From JAJFJD01 sp965228695 (lineage in GTDB: Bacteria > Pseudomonadota > Alphaproteobacteria > UBA8366), in contig CBDDIB010000002.1 in the NCBI GenBank assembly GCA_965228695.1, forward strand, positions 3,534,001 through 3,598,000: DNA of 64,000 nucleotides, in the 5' to 3' direction. Shown in pieces: positions 25,949-35,162 of the stretch; positions within the stretch are counted from its first letter, which is position 1; the number at the start of each line of letters is the position of its first letter. The translations under genes were made by a program, and so were the position numbers. Below the pieces are notes generated by a model. That model was not told the origin of the DNA, did not search any database, and worked only from the letters and a program-made list of their open reading frames with translations.

Positions 25949-26788
25949 CTATGCCGCCGGCTTTTCGCCAATCACGGTCCAGCTGTACCCATGCCGGTGA
26001 TGCAATTGAATACCTTGAAACCCGGCCGCCGACAGCAAGTCTTCAGCTTCCTGTTTCTTGTAGTATTTGGCCACCATTGGATTCAGCTGGTCAAAGATCA
26101 CCAAGAACCGCTTGGACCATGAGAACCGTCCGATGACGTTGTTCATGTACCCTCGGAGCGGCAACGGCAACACCCGACATAACGGGATGTAAACGCCAAG
26201 ACACAGATTCAGCAGATGGCTGATCGCCGCCAGGACCGGTTGCGGCAGTTTGACGGTCAAACGCCGGAGCGGCTGGACGAAGCGCAGATATGCCTCGTTG
26301 CCCTCATGTCCGTAAAGCCAGATGAGGCAGCGCCCGCCGGGCCGTAACGCATCGTAGATTGCGCGGACGACCGGCGCTGGGTCCGCAATGTGATGCAACA
26401 CGCCGATTGAGAAGATGTAGTCCAGATCCGCCCCGGCCGGAATGGCTTCGCCTCGACCATGCACATAATTGATGCGATCAGCGGCGCCACTCGTGTTCTC
26501 CTTCAGCACCGTGAATGCATCCGACGGCTCGACTGCAATAACACGATCCGCCCCGGCGCTGAGCAACATCGATACGATCCGCCCGGTGCCACTGCCAATA
26601 TCACCGACACGGCGGCCGGCAACTTCTTCGATGGCAAGCAGCGGACCGCAGATGTCCTCGAACAAATCCACCGACGCGTAATACCCGTCGTTCTCTGTAT
26701 AGCGTGTCCACTGCTCGCCGAAATCGGTGATCGTCTGCCGGGTCGCTTCCGCGGTATCAAGATTTAAGGCTGTTGCTGATTGTTTCAT
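25949..26788 (-). CDS. Class I SAM-dependent methyltransferase
   Basis: A 279-residue soluble protein with motif I VGDIGSGTGR (61-70), the acidic end of strand 2 (IAVEPSDAF) and the post-motif DYIFSIGVLHHIADP. A long helical insert (about 175-225) precedes the last strands. The layout matches methyltransferases in glycan and lipid clusters; the acceptor is unknown. It lies 28 bp downstream of a membrane glycan gene on the same strand, so the two are probably co-transcribed. GC content returns to high here. Confidence 0.85.
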   Translation of the reverse strand: MKQSATALNLDTAEATRQTITDFGEQWTRYTENDGYYASVDLFEDICGPLLAIEEVAGRRVGDIGSGTGRIVSMLLSAGADRVIAVEPSDAFTVLKENTSGAADRINYVHGRGEAIPAGADLDYIFSIGVLHHIADPAPVVRAIYDALRPGGRCLIWLYGHEGNEAYLRFVQPLRRLTVKLPQPVLAAISHLLNLCLGVYIPLCRVLPLPLRGYMNNVIGRFSWSKRFLVIFDQLNPMVAKYYKKQEAEDLLSAAGFQGIQLHHRHGYSWTVIGEKPAA

Positions 26789-26816
26789 AGTCAATATGCG
26801 CTTTCGTTGGCCGGGG

Positions 26817-28433
26817 TCATGGACGCTCTACGCGATAAATGTCGAAATAGCTGCCGACATGAACGCGCTCGAGCGCGTCCGAGGGCAGGGGCGATGCATT
26901 GTCGAACCGGACGGCAAGCACATAGTCATATGTCTTTTCCCATCCGATGAAATAGAGCCGAAAGTAACGGCTCAAGCGGTGCCCCAGCGGGTACGGGCTA
27001 TTTTCGGCATTGGCGGCATTTAGGAACACATCACGGGTGACCGGTGTCCCCACCGGTGAATTGATGGCTTCCCGGGCCGGTGAGGCATTGATTGACGTAT
27101 GCCCGGTAAAGAGCGTTGGGAAGAACGCCGCCCGATCGATAACCGCGAGCGCCCCCAGATGCCAATAAGCCGGCAAGACGATGCGTCCGGGCGTATCCGG
27201 TTTGTCACGCGGATCTTGAACCTCCAAGATCGCAGCTCCGCTGGTAATGGCTGCCGAAGCGGTCCTGAATTCCGAGAAATGTCTGTCTAGCGCCTTCCAG
27301 TGGTCGGCGATGAAATAAGAGCGTCCTATCAATAACGCGGCACCGAGAACGACGATGAACTGTACCTGTTTCGCGGCTCTGGAAGATGAAACGACACTTG
27401 CCAGAAGCACGCAAACGAGAATCGCAGGCAGCCTGAAATCGGTACCCCAGACACCCGATAGGTAGTTCGGCATCATGACCGTAACGGCGGTCAGAAGGAT
27501 CACGGGGACCTTTAGCGCCGGGGCGATAGCAATCTGCTTCGACCGAAAGCACCAAACCAGCACGGAAACCAGAAACACGGCTGTAAGAGTATCGATTATC
27601 GGCAACCCGATATTGACGGGTGAGAAAAGAGCGTTCAGCTTGTCGCGCCAGGTGCCATATTTGTTGATCGCGTCGCCTACCGCCTCATCCAGCATCGCCC
27701 AGCGCAAAAACAACGTCGCTGGAAGTATGAACTGTACGCCGGAAACCGGCCATTCGCGGACAATCCAGGTCAAGGACCAGCTATTCCGATGCGCCCGCCA
27801 GATCTCGTGCCCGGCAACGAGCACACCGTAGATCATCAAACCGAAAGTATGAAAGACGAACAGCACAAAGGCCGCTACCGAAAAAAGGGTAAAACGGAAC
27901 GCAACGGAACGCTCTTGAAAGGCAAGCCAACCGGCAAAGGCGAGCAACGCCAGACCTGTCGTGAACAAATACGACAGGAATCCCCAAAACAGCGCGTGAT
28001 TGTACAGCACCAGCATCGCAAGGATCGGCCAATACCCGACCCGCCCGACCGCAACCCGTCGCAGGACGACAACGGCGCCGAAGTTCACCAATAGGGTGAG
28101 CGCTACGAACGCCCGCCCCAAATCATAGATTGGGAAAACCTTCGCCAGCGGCGACAGGATGATATCCATCGCCATATTGGGCCGGAAACCCCAGTTCAGC
28201 GCGTAGTTCTGTTGCAGAGCCGCGGACTGGTCCAGGTTTGCGAGCAGAAAAACCCGGGCCAAGTGATTGGGATAGTCGACCAGAGGCGGGATATCGACGG
28301 CGAAAACCGGATAGAGAGCGACGATTACCATCAGCGTATAGACCGTCACCGCTATCCAGCGGCGGTCGAACAACGCCTCCCCAGAGGCATCGGCCGTGTC
28401 GGCGGCGTATCCGGGAGATTGGCTCGAAAGCAT
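26817..28433 (-). CDS. Multi-spanning membrane protein, paralogue of the divergent neighbour
   Basis: A 538-residue protein with one N-terminal helix, a conserved extracytoplasmic loop (VDIPPLVDYPNHLARV), about ten more helices and a C-terminal soluble part ending VHVGSYFDIYRVERP. It shares order and motifs with the protein encoded divergently at 28634: VPPLVD-PNH, W-G-PN-AMD, YN-WGFL-FLF, and the ending GS-F-IYR. I do not recognise a named family. The acidic first loop and topology suggest a GT-C-type transferase for envelope glycans. Confidence 0.65.
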   Translation of the reverse strand: MLSSQSPGYAADTADASGEALFDRRWIAVTVYTLMVIVALYPVFAVDIPPLVDYPNHLARVFLLANLDQSAALQQNYALNWGFRPNMAMDIILSPLAKVFPIYDLGRAFVALTLLVNFGAVVVLRRVAVGRVGYWPILAMLVLYNHALFWGFLSYLFTTGLALLAFAGWLAFQERSVAFRFTLFSVAAFVLFVFHTFGLMIYGVLVAGHEIWRAHRNSWSLTWIVREWPVSGVQFILPATLFLRWAMLDEAVGDAINKYGTWRDKLNALFSPVNIGLPIIDTLTAVFLVSVLVWCFRSKQIAIAPALKVPVILLTAVTVMMPNYLSGVWGTDFRLPAILVCVLLASVVSSSRAAKQVQFIVVLGAALLIGRSYFIADHWKALDRHFSEFRTASAAITSGAAILEVQDPRDKPDTPGRIVLPAYWHLGALAVIDRAAFFPTLFTGHTSINASPAREAINSPVGTPVTRDVFLNAANAENSPYPLGHRLSRYFRLYFIGWEKTYDYVLAVRFDNASPLPSDALERVHVGSYFDIYRVERP

Positions 28434-28633
28434 TGATTTTGAATAAGTTAAATTGATTAAGAGAGACTTAAATGAAGCCGCCGGAGTGCTCCTTAACCGC
28501 CATCGGATTACGGCGCTTTTCTACCCGCGTTAACCAACTGAAAACCCTAAATCAATACGATCGATAGGGAGGCAGCCCTGGCGGCTGCCGCAGCGTCTGC
28601 GCGCCATGCCACTAACTTACCGGATCATTCCGT

Positions 28634-30241
28634 ATGTCATTGCTTTCCAGCACTGGATCATCAGGTTTTGCCGATATCGCATCCGGCGGCCGATGGGTGT
28701 CCGAAAGTAGCGTGCTCGCCCTGTTCCTGCTGTTCCTAACCGTCGCCCTCGTTCCCATTTGGCTGGTCGACGTGCCGCCGCTGGTCGATTTACCGAACCA
28801 CATTTCCCGGATGCATATTCTCACGGCCTTGCCGAACGATCCGGTTTTACAAGAGAGCTATTCCGTTGCATGGGGCATCCTCCCGAATTTGGCCATGGAT
28901 GCTTTCGTGGTCGCGCTCACGCCGATCATTTCGGTCTTGGACGCGAGCCGCCTGTTCGTGGCGATAACGGTCGTGAGCGTCGCAACCGGCACACTGGTGT
29001 TGCACTACGCATTACACAAACGCATATCCGTTTCGCACGGCTTGATCTTCCTCGCGCTGTACAACCAGGTGCTTGCGTGGGGGTTCCTGAATTTTCTGTT
29101 CGGCCTTGGCACCGCATTCTTGGCGGCCGGCGGCTGGATCTTGCTCCGCGACAAGCATTCAACCCTGCGTTTCACGGTATTCTCCGCCGCAACGGCCATC
29201 CTGTTCTTCTGCCACTTGCTGGCACTGGCGGTCTATGCGGCCATCGTCCTGGCCTACGAAACCACCAAAGCCTGGGAGGGCAGGGGCCACCCGACCGCCG
29301 ACCGTTGGCGGCATTGGATAGTCCTCGGTATTCATTTCTGGCCGGTGGCCGTTCTTTGGAGTCTCCAACCCGAAGGCAGCATGAATTGGGGCGCAAACTA
29401 CGTATCGCCTCTGTTGAAACTGTTCACCGCAACCGCCCCGTTCCGCTATTTCGTCGAGCCGGTGGATATCGCGATCATCACTTTCTTCTTCGTCGCGCTG
29501 ACCTTGGGATTGTGGACCCGGACACTGCGATTTGCGAAGGAGGCGCGACTGGCCCTGTGGGGGTTCTTGGCGCTAGCGATCGTGCTGCCTCATCTGTTCA
29601 TGGGTATCTTCGCGGTGGACCAGCGGATGGCGGTCGTGGCGGCCTTGCTGGCGATCGCGTCTGCGCGCATTACGCTGCCGACCTTCCGCACCGCCATGGT
29701 TTTGGGATCGATCGTTTCCGTGCTGTTCGCGTGGCGCATCGTATCCTTGTCGATCGATTGGCAATTCATCAACAAAGGCTACGCCGAATTCCGTACCGCG
29801 GCGTCGGTCCTGCCGCAAGGAACGAACCTGCTCGTCGCACGGCGAGGCGATTCCAAGGCCGGCGCCGATTGGCCGGCCGGCGCTGCCTTCGCGATATGGC
29901 ATCTGGCATCCTTCGCCGTCATCGATCGAGCCGCATTCGTACCCTTGACCTTCACGACCCGATATCAGCCGATCAAGCTCCATCCCGCCAAACAAGCATT
30001 CGCGGGGCGGGAAGGCCAACCGCTGAGCTACGAATATCTACGGGAAGGCCTCGTGCATTCCAACGCCGCCGTAACTTCGTCGACTAGCACAGGTGACAGC
30101 AATTATTGGGATAATTGGCACCGACACTTCGATTTCGTGCTGGTATTGGATCACGGTGAGGCGGAAAATCCGGTGCCCGGTCTTCTGAAGCTCACGCACA
30201 CAGGCTCGTTCTTTTCGATATACAGGAATACGGCACGCTGA
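28634..30241 (+). CDS. Multi-spanning membrane protein, paralogue of the divergent neighbour
   Basis: A 535-residue protein with the same plan as the gene at 26817-28433: first helix, loop VDVPPLVDLPNHISRM, WGILPNLAMD, ALYNQVLAWGFLNFLFGLG, about ten helices, soluble tail ending HTGSFFSIYRNTAR. The two genes are divergent with a 200-bp AT-rich promoter region between them. The PPLVD-x-PNH loop after the first helix is the most conserved part and may hold the catalytic acid. Function is inferred only from topology and from the methyltransferase, asnB and GT2 genes around it. Confidence 0.65.
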   Translation: MSLLSSTGSSGFADIASGGRWVSESSVLALFLLFLTVALVPIWLVDVPPLVDLPNHISRMHILTALPNDPVLQESYSVAWGILPNLAMDAFVVALTPIISVLDASRLFVAITVVSVATGTLVLHYALHKRISVSHGLIFLALYNQVLAWGFLNFLFGLGTAFLAAGGWILLRDKHSTLRFTVFSAATAILFFCHLLALAVYAAIVLAYETTKAWEGRGHPTADRWRHWIVLGIHFWPVAVLWSLQPEGSMNWGANYVSPLLKLFTATAPFRYFVEPVDIAIITFFFVALTLGLWTRTLRFAKEARLALWGFLALAIVLPHLFMGIFAVDQRMAVVAALLAIASARITLPTFRTAMVLGSIVSVLFAWRIVSLSIDWQFINKGYAEFRTAASVLPQGTNLLVARRGDSKAGADWPAGAAFAIWHLASFAVIDRAAFVPLTFTTRYQPIKLHPAKQAFAGREGQPLSYEYLREGLVHSNAAVTSSTSTGDSNYWDNWHRHFDFVLVLDHGEAENPVPGLLKLTHTGSFFSIYRNTAR

Positions 30242-30267
30242 TCGGGGACGCGGCGCCGGCAAGGACT

Positions 30268-32172
30268 CTAGGCCGCCTGCGCCATCCCCGACTTGCGCGT
30301 TCCGGCAGCGAAGCGAAACAGACAATACAGCGACCAGAGCCGTTTCCGATGATCTTCCCGGCGATCCATATGGGCGGAGAGCATCCGTTCGATTTCGGTC
30401 CGGTCGAACAGATCCGCGATCGGATTGGCCGCGTCCAGCACGACGTCGCCGACGCGCTCTCGCAGCGGTCCGCGCATCAAGCCGGACACGGGGATCGCAA
30501 AACCGTGTTTACGGCGGGCCACCACATCCTCCGGCAGATACCGCGCCGCCAGGCGCCGCAGCAGGTATTTCGTCGTGTAGCCGTTGACGCGCCACCGCTC
30601 GGGCATCACAAAGGCGAAACCGGCGATGTCTTCGGACAGGTAGGGCGCACGGACTTCAAGGCTATTGTACATCGACGCGCGATCGACCTTTGTCAGGATA
30701 TCGTCCGGAAGATAGAAAGCGGAAAACAGCCGTTGCAATCGATCAACCGGCCCGCGGGCGGAATGTTGCTCGACCCAGTCGGTTACCGGACGAAGGCTTT
30801 GCTGGATCGGCGTATGGTCGCGAAGCAGCGCCCGGCGGGCATCCGCGTCGAACGGCGCCATCCAGAGGAACGACTGCATATACTCCGACTGCCCGAACCC
30901 TTGGCTCAATTGCGCGAGCTTGAAGGGAAGGGCCATGTAACGGTCGGATGGCGGCAGCACGGATAGGGCCTTGCGCAACGCGATGCCTGTCAGCGCCGGC
31001 AAATGCGCCATGACGGCCGCCGCCTTGCGTGCTTGGAAATTGATGTATCCGGCGAACAACTCGTCGCCGCCGTCGCCGCCCAACGCGACTTTCACGCCGT
31101 GCGCCGCGGTTTCGCACAACAGGTAGGTCGGAACAATCGACGGATCCGCAAAGGGCTCGTCCTGTTTTGCCTCCACACGGTCCAGCGCATGCAGAACGTC
31201 TGCATCGGTGAGGGTCCGCACCTCGTGGCGCAGACCGAACTGGTTCGCGACACGCGCGGCGAAGGGCGTTTCGTCGTAACCGTCACCCGGCATTTTGATC
31301 GTATACGCGCTGATCCCGGGCGCGTAGTCCGCGGCGATGGCGGCGATAAGCGCGGAGTCGATGCCGCCAGAGAGGAAAACGCCGACCGGCACATCGGCCA
31401 CGAGCCGCGCCTTGATGGAATGCCGCAGCAGACCGTCCAGCCGGTCGACCGCTTCGTCTTCGGTTGCGGGCATCTCGGCGGTCGACTGCGCGGGGTCGCC
31501 CGCCGGCAGATCCCAATACGCCTCGTTCCTGATCTGGCCGTGGTCGAATTCCAGGATGCGACCTGGCAGAAGCTTCTGGATGCCGGCAAAGCCGGTTCGC
31601 GGCGCAGGCACATAGTCGAATGCGAGATACTGCCCGATAGCTTCCACGTCGATTTCGGCGGCCGCGCATACCGGATGCTGCCGCAACGCTTTGATTTCCG
31701 ACGCAAAAACCAATTGTCCTGCAACCATCGCATAGAACAACGGCTTCTCGCCGAAACGGTCCCGCGCCAGGGTTACGATGCCGCTAGCCCCATCGCGATA
31801 GGCGAAGGCGAACATCCCGTCGAGACGCCGCAGCGCGGCCCCCACGCCATGCAGCCGGATCATCTGAAACAAGACCTCGGTATCTGAATTGTCCCGCAGG
31901 CGGACCCCGGCATCGCGCAACGCGGCCGCGTGGTCCCGATAGTTGTAGATTTCACCGTTGAAGACGAGCAGGTCGCCGGTCACCGGGTCCAACCGGGGCT
32001 GGTCGCCCCCGACCGGTTCGATAATCGTCAGCCGCTGGTGACCGACCGCCACTTGATCGTCGATCCAGACCCCGTCGTCATCGGGGCCGCGGTGTTCGAT
32101 TTCCGCCATCATGCGGCGTAGGATGACGGTGGCGTTGCGGTCCGGTCGGGTGAAGCCGGCGATACCGCACAT
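30268..32172 (-). CDS. asnB: Asparagine synthase (glutamine-hydrolysing), glycan-cluster type
   Basis: A 634-residue cytoplasmic amidotransferase. The N-terminal Ntn glutaminase starts M-C2-GIAGF, with the EHRGPDDDG, FNGEIYNYRDH and SDTEVLF segments. The synthetase half has the ATP-pyrophosphatase loop SGGIDSALIAAI and GGDGGDELFAGY. Enzymes of this length in polysaccharide clusters often amidate uronic acids or other acceptors rather than make free asparagine; either is possible. Its ATG overlaps the stop of the upstream methyltransferase by one base (TGATG). It is the last gene of a GT2-methyltransferase-asnB operon. Confidence 0.9.
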   Translation of the reverse strand: MCGIAGFTRPDRNATVILRRMMAEIEHRGPDDDGVWIDDQVAVGHQRLTIIEPVGGDQPRLDPVTGDLLVFNGEIYNYRDHAAALRDAGVRLRDNSDTEVLFQMIRLHGVGAALRRLDGMFAFAYRDGASGIVTLARDRFGEKPLFYAMVAGQLVFASEIKALRQHPVCAAAEIDVEAIGQYLAFDYVPAPRTGFAGIQKLLPGRILEFDHGQIRNEAYWDLPAGDPAQSTAEMPATEDEAVDRLDGLLRHSIKARLVADVPVGVFLSGGIDSALIAAIAADYAPGISAYTIKMPGDGYDETPFAARVANQFGLRHEVRTLTDADVLHALDRVEAKQDEPFADPSIVPTYLLCETAAHGVKVALGGDGGDELFAGYINFQARKAAAVMAHLPALTGIALRKALSVLPPSDRYMALPFKLAQLSQGFGQSEYMQSFLWMAPFDADARRALLRDHTPIQQSLRPVTDWVEQHSARGPVDRLQRLFSAFYLPDDILTKVDRASMYNSLEVRAPYLSEDIAGFAFVMPERWRVNGYTTKYLLRRLAARYLPEDVVARRKHGFAIPVSGLMRGPLRERVGDVVLDAANPIADLFDRTEIERMLSAHMDRREDHRKRLWSLYCLFRFAAGTRKSGMAQAA

Positions 32173-32909
32173 CAGGCTGCCGATGCCTTTCGTGCCGCGG
32201 CGAAAATGGAAACCCCGAACGGCAGTTTAATCATCGGCATCCAAAACCGTTCGACGGCAAAGATCGTTTTGAGTAGCCAGTTCGCCGGGCCGGTGCTGGC
32301 GACGGCTTTGTCGTTCTCGCCGCCGTCGATGCCGAACAATCGCTGGATCAACCGGACACCGGCGATCGCCGGGAACAGATGCGTGTTGAAATAGGACGTG
32401 TAGGAAACCTCGAACCGTGACCCGAGCAATGCCTCGAGCTCGGGCCGGGTGTAACGCCGGAAATGATGCGCCAACTCGTCATGCCGCGACCACAGGAAGC
32501 GGAAGGCGGGAACGGTGATCAAGACCGTTCCGCCTGGCGCCAAGTGGTCGTCGATCCATTCGAGCGCGCCCGCGTCATCCTCGATATGCTCCAATACGTC
32601 GAACAGGCAGATGACGTCATACCGGTCGCGCAGCGGATCGGGAATTCCGCCCTCATAGACCCGGATGCCGGGATTACGGGACCGGCACACCTCCGCCGCG
32701 GACCGTTCCAGTTCCATCGCGTAGACCGAGCCGAAATCCTTCAACATGGCGAGGTTGGAACCGGTGCTGCAGCCGACTTCAAGAATTTTCCGTTGGTCTT
32801 CGGGCGAGAGAAGGCGGCCCATCAAGTGCCGCAGGACGCGACGGCGGGCGACCCACCACCAATGGGTATCCGCCAGCTCGGCATCTAGTCCGTAATGATC
32901 CGCATGCAT
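32172..32909 (-). CDS. Class I SAM-dependent methyltransferase (glycan cluster)
   Basis: A 245-residue methyltransferase_11/23-type protein with motif I ILEVGCSTGSNLAML (about 42-56), the acid of strand 2 (YAMELER) and VICLFDVLEHIEDD before the helix. It opens with an aromatic stretch DTHWWWVARR, common in methyltransferases of cell-surface glycan operons. It lies 10 bp after the GT2 gene and overlaps asnB by one base, so the three proteins are made together. Confidence 0.88.
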   Translation of the reverse strand: MHADHYGLDAELADTHWWWVARRRVLRHLMGRLLSPEDQRKILEVGCSTGSNLAMLKDFGSVYAMELERSAAEVCRSRNPGIRVYEGGIPDPLRDRYDVICLFDVLEHIEDDAGALEWIDDHLAPGGTVLITVPAFRFLWSRHDELAHHFRRYTRPELEALLGSRFEVSYTSYFNTHLFPAIAGVRLIQRLFGIDGGENDKAVASTGPANWLLKTIFAVERFWMPMIKLPFGVSIFAAARKASAA

Positions 32910-32919
32910 AGCCGCACCG

Positions 32920-33879
32920 TCACGCCGCGTCGGCGACCTTGAAGACGTTTCGTGTCGCGCGCACCGAATACGGCAGCTTTTCGCGCGTTTCGAAATAGAC
33001 CCGGCTTTGGATTTCGGCGAGCAGCCCCATCATCACGAACATGACGCCGACCAAGGCGAGCATGGTGACCAGCATGGGAAGCGGCGTCTGGATGAAGGCT
33101 ACGCCGTCGAAGAACTTGAGATAGAGCGCATATAGGCCGGCAAGGAAGGCGAGGCCGAGGCTGTAGATCCCCGCGCGTCCGAAGAATTGGATCGGCCGGT
33201 CGAGGCTCCGGTCGAGAAAGCGGATCACGATCAGGTCGAGCAACACCCGTGGCGCGCGGCCGAGACCGTATTTGGATTTGCCATGCTGCCGGGGATGATG
33301 CGTCACAGGGATTTCGGTGACGTTGCCGCCTTCCCAGGCCGCATAGATCGGAATGAACCGATGCATTTCGCCATAGAGGCGGACATTCTCGATAAACCGG
33401 CGGCGATAGGCCTTCAGCGTACAGCCGTAATCATGCAGGCGCACGCCGGAAACCTTCGAGATCAGCCAGTTCGCCATCCGCGAGGGGAGACGCCGGTCCA
33501 TGCCTTCTTGGCGATCGACGCGCCAGCCGGAGACAACGTCATAGCCGCTTTCCAGCGTCTCGATGAGTTTCGGGATATCCGCCGGATCGTTCTGCAAGTC
33601 GCCGTCCATCGGAACGATCACGTCGCCGCTGCTGTGCTGGATCGCCGCCATCATCGCGGCGGTCTGGCCGTAATTGCGCCGCAGATGCACCACCTTGATC
33701 GACCGGTTGCGCTGCGCCAACTCGTCGAGCAGGGCGGCCGACCCGTCCGTGCTGCCGTCGTTGGCGAGAACGATTTCATACGCGCCGCCCATGCCTTCCA
33801 ATACCGGCACGAGGCTGTCGTAGAGCGGCTCGAGACTATCGCGCTCGTTGTAAATCGGAACGATGACTGAGATCTTCAT
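32920..33879 (-). CDS. Family 2 glycosyltransferase, GtrB/ArnC/DPM1-like
   Basis: A 319-residue protein. The GT-A domain (about 1-225) has SVIVPIYNE, ANDGSTDGS, the nucleotide/metal motif MDGDLQNDP and DYGCTLKAYRR. Two C-terminal membrane helices (about 235-257 and 268-292) anchor it. This is the plan of polyprenyl-phosphate glycosyltransferases, which load a sugar from a nucleotide onto the lipid carrier at the inner face. The product would serve the GT-C-like membrane proteins encoded at 22.5-30.2 kb. It is first in an operon with the methyltransferase and asnB. Confidence 0.88.
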   Translation of the reverse strand: MKISVIVPIYNERDSLEPLYDSLVPVLEGMGGAYEIVLANDGSTDGSAALLDELAQRNRSIKVVHLRRNYGQTAAMMAAIQHSSGDVIVPMDGDLQNDPADIPKLIETLESGYDVVSGWRVDRQEGMDRRLPSRMANWLISKVSGVRLHDYGCTLKAYRRRFIENVRLYGEMHRFIPIYAAWEGGNVTEIPVTHHPRQHGKSKYGLGRAPRVLLDLIVIRFLDRSLDRPIQFFGRAGIYSLGLAFLAGLYALYLKFFDGVAFIQTPLPMLVTMLALVGVMFVMMGLLAEIQSRVYFETREKLPYSVRATRNVFKVADAA

Positions 33880-34055
33880 GTTTCGTCGGTCTTCCGGGCC
33901 GGGAAATCCGGCTAACTCACGGAATACCGTACGATTTTCACGATTAAGAATTGGTTAATCGCCGGATCGGCCTGGGGCGGAGCGGGTCTCGAACTACAGG
34001 GCCAACTCACTGGTATCGCGAAGAAAAGCGGCGGTGCCGCCCAAAACGATCCCGG

Positions 34056-34943
34056 TCACGCGCCCTGATAGGCCTCGACCGGCTGTTCGACAGTCGGCAG
34101 AGACCCAGCGAGCGTCGTCCGGTGCATGATTCGGCGTCCGGCCCGAAAATCCCAGGGCCGGCCGCGATGAATCACCGCCCGGTTGTCCCACATGACGATC
34201 TCGTCCTGCCGCCATTGATGCCGGTAGACGAACCTGTCCTGGGTCGCGTGCTCCAGAAGCTGCCGGATCAGCGCCCGCCCTTCGTCGACCGGCATGCCGA
34301 CGACATGCGAGGCGTGCGAGCCGACATACAGCGCCTTCCGCCCATTCACCGGGTTTTGCACCACCATGCGCTGTGGAACCGGCGGCACCTCGTCCCGCTG
34401 CTCGTCATCCAAGAGCGTGGAATCCACCAGGCTTCGCGAATAGTCGAAGCTGTGTTCCGCCACGAGACCGTCGATGCGCCGCTTCATGTCCTCCGAAAGC
34501 GCGTCATACGCCGCCCGCATGCTCGCATATTCGGTTTCGCCGCCGCCTTCGGGCACCTCGCGCCCGGAAAGGATCGATCCGAGCGCGGGCACGCGTTTGA
34601 ACGAACTGTCGGAATGCCACAGCATGTTGCAGGCATTGCGGATCATCCGCTTGTCGTCGGGCTCGATGATTTCACCGGTGTCGCGGTCGACGTTGCTTAG
34701 ATAGGCGATCGGCGTTCCGGCGCCCTGCGATCCGATCAACATGCGTTCCAGGGGGCCGAATCGCTCGCTGAAGGCGATCTGCTGGTCGTCGTCGACCTTC
34801 TGATCGCGGAAGACGAGGACGGAGTGTTCCTCGAAGGCATTCCGCATGTCGGCAAAGACCGCATCATCCATTTCCGACGCGAGGTCGACGCCCATCACTT
34901 CGGCGCCGAATGTCGGATGTAACTGCTTGATTTTCAGGGGCAT
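34056..34943 (-). CDS. TauD/TfdA family Fe(II)/2-oxoglutarate dioxygenase
   Basis: A 295-residue dioxygenase with iron ligands H110-S-D112 (LWHSDSS) and H259 (WDNRAVIH), plus arginines at 270-275 for 2-oxoglutarate. FGPLERMLIG and SNVDRDTGE resemble alpha-ketoglutarate-dependent 2,4-D/aryloxyacetate dioxygenases, but the substrate is not certain. The start at 34943 (MPLKIKQLHPTFGAEV) has GGAG about 7 nt upstream; the frame is open for 27 more codons without a ribosome site. A divergent LLM oxidoreductase gene starts 219 bp away, and the gap probably holds both promoters. Confidence 0.9.
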   Translation of the reverse strand: MPLKIKQLHPTFGAEVMGVDLASEMDDAVFADMRNAFEEHSVLVFRDQKVDDDQQIAFSERFGPLERMLIGSQGAGTPIAYLSNVDRDTGEIIEPDDKRMIRNACNMLWHSDSSFKRVPALGSILSGREVPEGGGETEYASMRAAYDALSEDMKRRIDGLVAEHSFDYSRSLVDSTLLDDEQRDEVPPVPQRMVVQNPVNGRKALYVGSHASHVVGMPVDEGRALIRQLLEHATQDRFVYRHQWRQDEIVMWDNRAVIHRGRPWDFRAGRRIMHRTTLAGSLPTVEQPVEAYQGA

Positions 34944-35162
34944 GATGGTCTCCGCGACGGTCAAATTCCGCCCGCTATATCGCTGTCCTGGAACGATTAC
35001 TCGGGCCGGGAACAGGATATTCAAATCACGCCGCGGCGCAAGTTTACGGCCCCCTTATTGCTCTTGCCCGATCCGCTGCCGGCGGAACGCGTCGTTCATT
35101 TGCAGGAAGCGTCGCCACCCCCCTAAACTCCCATCACCAACGCTCACAAAGGAACGAAACGT

